Source: CAYPEK01 sp964409645 (GTDB taxonomy: Bacteria > UBP15 > UBA6099). From it: a DNA stretch of 6,804 nucleotides. Both the position numbers and the translations under genes were made by a program. The DNA lies in contig CAYPEK010000165.1 in NCBI GenBank assembly GCA_964409645.1, positions 1 through 6,804 of the forward strand, given 5' to 3'. The notes under the pieces are model-generated. The model made no database searches and had not been told where the DNA came from. It saw only the letters and a list, made by a program, of their open reading frames with translations. The number at the start of each line of letters is the position of its first letter. The stretch's first letter is position 1. Positions 1-4,890 of this stretch are shown here, one piece after another.

Positions 1-109
1 CTTCGCCGCGCGCGACTGAGCCGAAAACACGCACGTTCTTCGCTCCGTGCCGCTCAGCGATCCGGAGTATTTCTTCCCTTTTGTCTTTCAGCAACTCTGC
101 GATTCCCAT
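1..109 (-). CDS. MNT-type minimal nucleotidyltransferase, N-terminal fragment (probable HEPN/MNT antitoxin half)
   Basis: Reading the minus strand from ATG at 109-107 gives 36 codons without a stop, running off the left edge. The peptide begins MGIAELLKDKREEILRIAER and ends VRVFGSVARGE. A short amphipathic helix followed by a strand and the G-S-x-A-R-G-E motif is the hallmark start of the MNT domain of the polymerase beta superfamily. The catalytic DxD that should follow about ten residues later lies outside the window. In the family such stand-alone proteins are usually paired with a HEPN protein (HepT/DUF86 or similar) as type VII toxin-antitoxin systems, in which the MNT partner transfers AMP to the HEPN RNase. 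That pairing is inferred here, since the partner would be beyond position 1. A TATAAT box lies 27 nt upstream of the start; the Shine-Dalgarno signal is poor. Alternatives are another small nucleotidyltransferase of the same fold. Confidence 0.82.
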   Translation of the reverse strand, partial: MGIAELLKDKREEILRIAERHGAKNVRVFGSVARGE

Positions 110-136
110 AATTAACCAGACAACTCATTTGTATAA

Positions 137-165
137 ATTATAACTTAAATATTGAATCTGAATAA
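137..165 (-). promoter_or_regulatory. candidate promoter of the MNT gene
   Basis: On the minus strand there is a perfect TATAAT at 142-137. At 17-bp spacing a weak -35, TTATTC, lies at 165-160. The start codon at 109 would leave a leader of about 20 nt. The region is AT-rich, so a chance match is possible, but the spacing and position fit. It would allow the MNT gene to be transcribed separately from the DUF429 gene 85 nt upstream. Confidence 0.4.
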
Positions 166-191
166 GTACATCAGGGCAAAAGGGCTTTAGG

Positions 192-210
192 TTCTCATGA
201 AATATGAGAA
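192..210 (-). repeat. short inverted repeat over the DUF429 stop codon
   Basis: TTCTCAT (192-198) and ATGAGAA (204-210) are a perfect 7-bp inverted repeat with a 5-nt loop. It overlaps the TGA stop of the DUF429 gene at 195-197. On the minus strand no T-run follows it directly, so it is at best a weak terminator or an mRNA 3'-end structure. Confidence 0.3.
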
Positions 211-986
211 ATTCTTTCGATATGAACCGATTCGCTTTTTTCCTTTAGAAGAATATATCCATCAGGACTTTTAAATTTACAATCATTGACGTTCAGTAAT
301 TGATTGATTTTCTTATCGAGTTCCTCTTGCTGGAGGCGTGAATTTTCCGGAGAGATCCCGATAATGGCACACAAAGCAGCGTCGAATTCATCGTCATTCA
401 ATTTTGTATTATCTGAAGAGCGCCATCCTAAGCTGTTCAAAATCGATGCGAGGTTTTCATCTTTTTTATCTCCACCAATTGCTTTCCATTCGTATTTGAT
501 AAACACGACCCCATTGTTGCCTTTATATTTTTCGTTTTTTAGGCCCATAAGTTTAAGAGAAGCCGCAGGATAAGTTTCAAAAAGATTTGCACCCAATTCC
601 TCTTCTTTGCCAGAGCGTTTTAACAAATATTTAAAACGGCTTACGCAAGCTCCAATTCTGTCTGCCAATGGAAGAAGCGCTCCGAAAGCTCTATCCACGG
701 GCCGTGAAGTGAGTTGCCAAATGTATTCTGGATTATCAGGTTCCGGCAGACCTTGTAAGTCGATAGGAACATCAATATACAACTTTCCGCTTTCTATTAT
801 TTTTTCAAAATCATTCACTTCTTCTTTCGTTACATTGATGCCATCCGTGCCTTTGCGCTTATTTTTAAAAGGATGTTCTTCAATGATCTCAAGTTTTATG
901 CTGTTTTCGGATTTTTCGGCTTTGACCAAAGCTGTTTTCCCTGAAGAATATCCCGACAGGTCTATGCCGTATGATATTGTACTCAT
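195..986 (-). CDS. DUF429 domain protein (RNase H-like fold, predicted nuclease)
   Basis: The 263-residue protein shows the DUF429 pattern along its whole length. YGIDLSG near the N-terminus supplies the first acidic residue (Asp9). IDVPIDLQG has Asp72 and Asp76, SRPVDRAFG lies at 94-102, ETYPAASLKLMG at 137-148 carries Glu137, and NDDEFDAALCA at 197-207 carries Asp198/199/202. A PDGYILL strand at 241-247 matches the PEGxI-like ending common in the family. These acidic positions match the ribonuclease H-like fold assigned to the family; no activity has been firmly established, so nuclease is a prediction. There is no signal peptide or membrane segment, so it should be cytoplasmic. The ATG at 986 follows a G5 run (1000-996) by 9 nt. 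Base composition and codon choice (many AAA, GAA, ATT, TTT) are clearly AT-richer than the helicase next door, which suggests transfer. It lies on the same strand as the MNT gene, 85 nt upstream of it. Confidence 0.8.
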   Translation of the reverse strand: MSTISYGIDLSGYSSGKTALVKAEKSENSIKLEIIEEHPFKNKRKGTDGINVTKEEVNDFEKIIESGKLYIDVPIDLQGLPEPDNPEYIWQLTSRPVDRAFGALLPLADRIGACVSRFKYLLKRSGKEEELGANLFETYPAASLKLMGLKNEKYKGNNGVVFIKYEWKAIGGDKKDENLASILNSLGWRSSDNTKLNDDEFDAALCAIIGISPENSRLQQEELDKKINQLLNVNDCKFKSPDGYILLKEKSESVHIERISHIS

Positions 987-1025
987 GTGTGGTTGCCCCC
1001 AAAGAAGAGTATGAGCTTCGTATAT

Positions 1026-1031
1026 ACCTCC
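1026..1031 (-). promoter_or_regulatory. strong Shine-Dalgarno-like GGAGGT without a nearby start codon
   Basis: Minus-strand GGAGGT at 1031-1026 is the best ribosome-binding sequence upstream of the DUF429 gene, but it sits 39 nt before the ATG at 986. No ATG, GTG or TTG occurs in any frame at a usable distance. The DUF429 frame stays open upstream to a TAA at 1037-1035. The site may be a relic of an older start, a standby site or chance. Confidence 0.3.
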
Positions 1032-1034
1032 AAA

Positions 1035-1079
1035 TTAACATATTGTTAAATCGCAAATCGATGGTAAATCAAATTGATT
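1035..1079. promoter_or_regulatory. two operator-like dyads in the DUF429 leader
   Basis: Two perfect dyads lie just downstream of the DUF429 promoter. AATCAA-A-TTGATT occupies 1067-1079, covering the expected transcription start near 1078. TTAACA-TAT-TGTTAA occupies 1035-1049, a few bases before the GGAGGT. Position and symmetry suit repressor binding, but the AT-richness makes chance dyads fairly likely. No regulator gene is visible in the window. Confidence 0.35.
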
Positions 1080-1084
1080 GACAT

Positions 1085-1112
1085 TTTATAGCAGAATGAA
1101 AGTAATTGCCAA
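1085..1112 (-). promoter_or_regulatory. sigma-70-type promoter of the DUF429 gene
   Basis: The minus strand reads TTGGCA (1112-1107), a 16-bp spacer, then TATAAA (1090-1085). Each hexamer matches consensus at five of six positions. Transcription would start near 1078 and give a leader of about 90 nt before the ATG at 986. The promoter lies downstream of the helicase stop codon, so the DUF429 gene need not depend on read-through from the helicase. Confidence 0.6.
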
Positions 1113-1145
1113 TTAGATCACAACGAAAGGTGGATACCCCGATAC

Positions 1146-3158
1146 TTATTTCTCGCCGAGGATGTCGAGGATTCTGTCGCGGCTGTTGTCGGCGATCACG
1201 CGGCCTGCTTCCTCGCGGCGCTTCTCGTAGTCCTCGCCGGATTCGCGCAGTATCAGGTTCGGCGGGATCTCGTCGATGAACCGCGACTGCTCGCGCGGGA
1301 TTGCCTCGCCGTATCTGCGCCGTTCGCGCGAGTACGAAAGAAACAGCCGCCGCCGCGCGCGCGTCATCCCGACGTACAACAGCCGCCGCTCCTCTTCGAT
1401 GAAACCTTCCGCCTCCGAAAGCTCGTGCGGGATGTAGCCTTCCTCGACTCCCGCGACAAACACTATTTTGAATTCAAGCCCTTTCGCGCTGTGCAGCGTC
1501 ATCATCGTCACGCTGTCCTCGCGCAGTTCCTCCTCGACTTCCTTCTCATCCGACATCAGCGCAATGTTTTCGAGGAAGCCTTCGAGAGTGGGCTGCCGCT
1601 CGCTGTGCTGGTATTCCGCGATCGCGTTGACGAACTCGACAATGTTTTCGTATCTCTGCTCCGCCTCGTTCTTATCGGAGCACGCTTGCTCATAAGCCGA
1701 CTTGAAATCCACTCGTTTCACGAGCAGGCGCATGAGGCCCGCCGGATCGTACGGCTTCTCTTCGTTGTGCTTCTTCAGCTCGTCGATAATTTTTACGAAA
1801 TCGCGGATGCCGTCGCGCGTCTTTGCGGGTACGGAGGCGCCGCCCCCCGCGGCGGAACGCAGCGCTTCGAGAAGCGTCAGCTTATTCGCGAACGCCAGTT
1901 CGCGGACTCGCGACAATGACGTCTTGCCGATCCCGCGCGCCGGAAAGTTGACTATGCGCATCAGCGACTCCTCGTCGTCCGGGTTCGACACCGACCGCAG
2001 GTAGGATGCGGCATCCTTGATCTCGCGTCGCTCGAAAAACTTTGTGCCGCCGACGATGATGTACGAAATGCCGAGCCGGATCAGCCGCTCCTCGAACTTG
2101 CGGGACTGTGCGTTCGTCCGAAAAAGAATTCCGAAGTCGCCGAACCGGCAGCCTCGGTTCTTTTCCGCGACGATGTAATCTATGATGCGCCCGGCCTCGT
2201 CGTTGTCGTCGTCCGCCTCTATCAGCGTGGGCGCGTCGCCGTGCCGCTCGGAGGTCCAGAGCTTCTTCGCGCGGCGGAATTCATTCTTCGAGATCAGCTC
2301 GTTCGCTGCTTCGAGTATTGCCGCCGTAGAGCGGTAGTTCCGTTCGAGCTTTATCACCTTCGCGCCTTTGAAGTCGCGCTCGAAGTTGAGGATGTTCTCC
2401 ACCTGCGCGCCGCGCCAGCCGTAGATGCTCTGGTCGTCGTCGCCCACGACATAGAGATTTTTATATTTTGCCGCGAGCCGCCGGATCAGCGCGTACTGGC
2501 AGCCGTTCACGTCCTGATACTCGTCCACCATTATGTAGCGGAAACGCTCCTGATATTTTTCGAGCACGCTTTTCTTTTCAAAAAGGCGCGCGGCGAAAAT
2601 GAGCAAGTCGTCGAAATCAAGCGCGTTGTTTTTTTCGAGCTGCTTGTGGTAGGCCTCATAAACGCAGCGGAAGACCGGGTCGGCGAAATCATCGCTTTGC
2701 ACGACCGGGTATATGTTTTTCAGCTTGCCGATCCGCCACAACAACTCTCGCGGGTCGTTTTTGTCCGGGTCGAAACCGTTGTCGATCAGCGCCTTGCGGA
2801 TAAGCGAGGTCTGGTCCTTCGTATCGTAGATGGAGTAGTCCGTGCCGCGGCCGAGCTTGTCGATGTCCTCGCGTAGAATGCGCGCGCAGAGAGAATGGAT
2901 CGTGGAGACGGTCATTCGCCCGCAGGCATCCGCGCCGGCGATCTTTGATATACGCGAGCGCATTTCGCGCGCCGCCTTGTTCGTGAACGTGATCGAAAGG
3001 ATGTTCTCCGCCGGGATGCCTCGTTCGATCAGATACGCGGCGCGATACGCGATCGTGCGTGTCTTGCCCGTGCCCGCTCCGGCGACGACCACGACGGGGC
3101 CGTCCACGTGCGTCACCGCATCGCGTTGCTGCTCGTTGAGTGATCCCAGTTTTATCAT
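1146..3158 (-). CDS. uvrD: UvrD/PcrA/Rep-family superfamily 1A DNA helicase
   Basis: This is an ATP-driven 3'-5' DNA helicase of the family acting in excision repair, mismatch repair, clearing of protein roadblocks and replication restart. All SF1A motifs are present: Q motif LNEQQRDAV (7-15), Walker A GAGTGKT (27-33), Ia TFTNKAA (57-63), Ib TIHSLCARIL (86-95), DEYQD (212-216), motif III GDDDQSIYGWRGA (239-251), motif IV LERNYRS (271-277), RGIGK (408-412), motif V TLHSAKGLEF (554-563) and motif VI LLYVGMTRAR (593-602). The 1B and 2B domains lie between these. At 670 residues it is near Rep (about 673) and shorter than UvrD or PcrA (about 720-740): only some 35 residues follow SRFIDEIPPNL, so the Tudor-like C-terminal domain is missing. 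Start: ATG at 3158 with AGG seven nt upstream. It is transcribed divergently from the acyl-CoA dehydrogenase, with no operon partner visible. Choice among uvrD, pcrA and rep names is uncertain; the family is not. Confidence 0.95.
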   Translation of the reverse strand: MIKLGSLNEQQRDAVTHVDGPVVVVAGAGTGKTRTIAYRAAYLIERGIPAENILSITFTNKAAREMRSRISKIAGADACGRMTVSTIHSLCARILREDIDKLGRGTDYSIYDTKDQTSLIRKALIDNGFDPDKNDPRELLWRIGKLKNIYPVVQSDDFADPVFRCVYEAYHKQLEKNNALDFDDLLIFAARLFEKKSVLEKYQERFRYIMVDEYQDVNGCQYALIRRLAAKYKNLYVVGDDDQSIYGWRGAQVENILNFERDFKGAKVIKLERNYRSTAAILEAANELISKNEFRRAKKLWTSERHGDAPTLIEADDDNDEAGRIIDYIVAEKNRGCRFGDFGILFRTNAQSRKFEERLIRLGISYIIVGGTKFFERREIKDAASYLRSVSNPDDEESLMRIVNFPARGIGKTSLSRVRELAFANKLTLLEALRSAAGGGASVPAKTRDGIRDFVKIIDELKKHNEEKPYDPAGLMRLLVKRVDFKSAYEQACSDKNEAEQRYENIVEFVNAIAEYQHSERQPTLEGFLENIALMSDEKEVEEELREDSVTMMTLHSAKGLEFKIVFVAGVEEGYIPHELSEAEGFIEEERRLLYVGMTRARRRLFLSYSRERRRYGEAIPREQSRFIDEIPPNLILRESGEDYEKRREEAGRVIADNSRDRILDILGEK

Positions 3159-3171
3159 TCCGCCGCCTAAA

Positions 3172-3197
3172 CCGAATTTTTCACAAGAAAAATCCGG
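3172..3197 (-). promoter_or_regulatory. hairpin in the helicase mRNA leader
   Basis: In minus-strand RNA, CCGGAUUUUU pairs with AAAAAUUCGG over ten base pairs (one G-U) around the 6-nt loop CUUGUG. The structure ends 13 nt before the helicase ATG and directly abuts its AGG ribosome-binding site. It could affect translation start or mRNA stability. It is not followed by a T-run that would make it an intrinsic terminator. Confidence 0.35.
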
Positions 3198-3320
3198 GAA
3201 ATCGAAGAAAGAGCGATCTACTGCGTTGAATCATCGACTCGAACTCGGGCACATACGTAACAGTATGTTCCATTATTCTCGCTCGATTCGTCTTGTATCT
3301 CATCCCTTTTTCGATTTTCA

Positions 3321-3343
3321 CCTGCATTGGTTAAAAATGCAGG
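3321..3343. repeat. CCTGCAT/ATGCAGG hairpin
   Basis: CCTGCAT (3321-3327) and ATGCAGG (3337-3343) form a perfect 7-bp inverted repeat with a 9-nt AT-rich loop. No gene ends here on either strand, so it is not an obvious terminator. It may be the end of a dispersed repeat that also includes the dyad at 3251-3268. Confidence 0.45.
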
Positions 3344-3412
3344 CTAATTTTAAAAACAGTCCAATATCATAGGCGCACACCGATGCTTGCGCAATATATG
3401 AGTTCAGGTTCA

Positions 3413-3468
3413 ACGGAGCGCGTGCAACGCGCCACTACAAAAGTAGGGGCACGTTGCACGTGCCCCGT
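3413..3468. repeat. 56-bp imperfect palindrome (REP/MITE-like)
   Basis: Arms 3413-3438 and 3443-3468 flank an AAAA loop. Of 26 positions, 22 form Watson-Crick pairs, one is G-T and three mismatch. The right arm also contains its own perfect 9-bp hairpin, GGGGCACGT-TGC-ACGTGCCCC (3446-3466), so two exclusive folds are possible. The core GTAGGGGCAC resembles palindromic repeats scattered in many bacterial genomes. It lies just upstream of the dehydrogenase promoter. No transposase or target duplication was seen. Confidence 0.7.
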
Positions 3469-3510
3469 GCTTATTCCGCCAATTTTAATATCTACTTTCC
3501 ACATCAACAT

Positions 3511-3519
3511 TGGTATAAT
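3511..3519 (+). promoter_or_regulatory. extended -10 promoter of the acyl-CoA dehydrogenase gene
   Basis: TGGTATAAT at 3511-3519 is a perfect TATAAT preceded by the TGn extended -10 element. The sequence at -35 (TCTACT, 3491-3496) is poor, as is tolerated by extended -10 promoters. Transcription would start near 3526, leaving a leader of about 35 nt. AGGGAGG at 3548-3554 then sits 6 nt from the ATG at 3561, a strong ribosome-binding site that fixes the start. Confidence 0.6.
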
Positions 3520-3560
3520 AAGTGGACTGATACAATTAACGTCAAACAGGGAGGCCGGCT

Positions 3561-4790
3561 ATGTTTGAATTCATGATGACCGAGGAGGAGAAAAAACTCC
3601 GCAAAGAAGTAATCGACTTTGTTAAGAATGATGTTCCGAAGGATTTGCTTCGGACGATGGACAAGGAAGACATCGAATATCCCTACGAATACGTACGCAG
3701 GCTCGGCGAGCTGAATCTGCTCGGGCTGCGGTTCCCGAAGGAGTACGGCGGGCGCGGACTGAACTGGAGCGCGGAAGTGATCGCTCTCGAGGAGATCGGC
3801 GTGCTCGGCACGGCGCTCGGGTGTCTGTTCTCGCTCCCGTCGATCATCGGCGAGGCGATCAACGTATTCGGCACCGAGGAGCAGAAGCAGAAATACCTGA
3901 AGCCTGTGCTGCAGGGCAAGATGATCTGCGCGGAGGCGCTGACCGAGCCGCGCGGAGGCTCCGACTTTTTCGGCGCGACGACGACGGCGGTGAAGAAGGG
4001 CGACTACTACGTTCTGAACGGCCAGAAACGGTTCATCGTCGGCGCGCGCGGCGCGGATTTCTTCCTCGTTTATGTCAAGACGAATCCGAACGCGTCGAGC
4101 CACGAGTCCATCAGCGTATTCATCGTCGAGCGCGACTTCGGCGTCGATGTGCAGGAGGTTTACGGGCTGATGGGATCGCGCGGCGGCGGCACGGGACGGA
4201 TCGTGTTCCGCGACGTTAAAGTGCCGGAGAGCAACTTGGTCGGCCCGCTGAACGGCGGCGGCACAATATTCAACCGGATGATGGTTCCGGAGCGTCTGAC
4301 GAGCGCGGCGGGCGCGCTCGGGACGGGACGCGCCGCGCTCGAAGTGGCCGCGCGCTACTCAACGCGCCGGAAAGCGTTCGGGCAGGAGATAAAGAAATTT
4401 CAGGCGGTCAACTTCATGGTTGCCGACGCGCTTTGCGCGGTGGACTCCGCCCGCGCGCTTGTTTACGCCGCCGCCCGCAAAGTGGACTGCGGCGAGGACG
4501 CCCGCAGACTCGTGTCCGAGGCGAAGCGGGTTTCGACCGAGAACGCATGGCTCGCGATCAACAACGCGATGCAGGTCATGGGCGGCATCGGATACACGAA
4601 CGTCTATCCGATCGAGCGGCTGCTGCGCGACTCGCGGCTCGCGATTATCTGGACGGGCACAAACCAGATAATGAACATGCTGATCCAGCATGAATACTAT
4701 AAGGAACTCGCGAAATCCGGCCCCGGCGGCCGCGACATCGAGGACGACGCCGTCGGCGCCGACCTCGTTGACGAGAAGGTTTTTGAGTGA
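3561..4790 (+). CDS. acyl-CoA dehydrogenase, FAD-dependent
   Basis: This flavoenzyme oxidises an acyl-CoA at the alpha-beta carbons and should pass electrons to electron-transfer flavoprotein in the cytoplasm. The 409 residues match the usual length and three-domain order: N-terminal helical domain (about 1-120), middle beta domain (about 121-230) and C-terminal four-helix domain. ALTEPRGGSD (126-135) is the first family signature; RKAFGQEIKKFQAV (270-283) and MGGIGYTNVYPIERLLRD (340-357) are C-terminal FAD and dimer motifs. At the site of the usual catalytic glutamate the protein reads WTGTNQI (364-370), with Thr365 in place of Glu. Glu244 in MVPERLTSAAGALG falls where isovaleryl-CoA and long-chain acyl-CoA dehydrogenases carry theirs. 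Substrate therefore cannot be named; branched-chain or longer acyl-CoA is a reasonable guess. A charged tail (from about 387) ends the protein. No other beta-oxidation gene is adjacent, so it seems a single-gene unit. Confidence 0.93.
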   Translation: MFEFMMTEEEKKLRKEVIDFVKNDVPKDLLRTMDKEDIEYPYEYVRRLGELNLLGLRFPKEYGGRGLNWSAEVIALEEIGVLGTALGCLFSLPSIIGEAINVFGTEEQKQKYLKPVLQGKMICAEALTEPRGGSDFFGATTTAVKKGDYYVLNGQKRFIVGARGADFFLVYVKTNPNASSHESISVFIVERDFGVDVQEVYGLMGSRGGGTGRIVFRDVKVPESNLVGPLNGGGTIFNRMMVPERLTSAAGALGTGRAALEVAARYSTRRKAFGQEIKKFQAVNFMVADALCAVDSARALVYAAARKVDCGEDARRLVSEAKRVSTENAWLAINNAMQVMGGIGYTNVYPIERLLRDSRLAIIWTGTNQIMNMLIQHEYYKELAKSGPGGRDIEDDAVGADLVDEKVFE

Positions 4791-4853
4791 CAACCCGGCG
4801 GGCGGGCTGTTCCGGCAAAAAAAGTGTTTCAATATGGATTATATATAAGAAGA

Positions 4854-4862
4854 TGTTAATAT
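4854..4862 (+). promoter_or_regulatory. weak candidate promoter for the PBP gene
   Basis: In the AT-rich half of the 100-bp gap after the dehydrogenase, TGTTAATAT at 4854-4862 resembles an extended -10 element (TAATAT, four of six matches, preceded by TGn). No good -35 lies upstream. The gap and the absence of a terminator-like hairpin with T-run mean read-through from the dehydrogenase is equally possible. Confidence 0.22.
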
Positions 4863-4890
4863 TGTGTAACTTTAAGAGTGGGTAGATATT

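Larger units (their letters stand above)
3159..3560. other. divergent intergenic region, hairpin-rich
   Basis: This 402-bp stretch separates the divergent helicase and acyl-CoA dehydrogenase genes. It holds no credible gene: short frames here lack ribosome-binding sites and family resemblance. It contains a leader hairpin for the helicase (3172-3197), a small dyad ACATAC-GTAACA-GTATGT (3251-3268), a CCTGCAT/ATGCAGG hairpin (3321-3343), a 56-bp imperfect palindrome (3413-3468) and the dehydrogenase promoter (3511-3519). The succession of hairpins suggests remnants of dispersed palindromic repeats (inference). No clear -35/-10 pair was found for the helicase. Confidence 0.6.

Noticed and set aside
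1078..1106. TTGACA plus AGTAAT at 17-bp spacing on the plus strand
   Set aside because: The spacing is good but no plus-strand gene follows; the overlapping minus-strand promoter for DUF429 explains the region better.
2241..2876. 211-codon open frame on the plus strand within the helicase gene
   Set aside because: It is antisense to the conserved DEYQD and motif III region, has no ribosome-binding site and resembles no family; high-G+C coding DNA commonly leaves the opposite frame open.
3257..3270. Possible LexA/SOS box (GAACATACTGTTAC on the minus strand) upstream of the helicase
   Set aside because: The half-sites are spaced by five bases instead of the four of the GAAC-N4-GTTC box, and the second half-site is imperfect; the position is also about 100 nt from the start codon.
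3383..3568. 61-codon plus-strand frame in the intergenic region
   Set aside because: It runs across the palindrome and the promoter, overlaps the dehydrogenase start, and has no ribosome-binding site or recognisable protein pattern.
3504..4103. 199-codon minus-strand frame over the dehydrogenase start
   Set aside because: It is antisense to a strongly supported acyl-CoA dehydrogenase and its promoter; composition is the Arg/Leu/Ala-rich pattern typical of shadow frames.
4791..4823. Possible terminator after the dehydrogenase (CCGG...CCGG followed by A7)
   Set aside because: Only a 4-bp self-complementary pairing is available and the homopolymer is A on the transcribed sense, not T; on the other strand the T-run precedes the hairpin.
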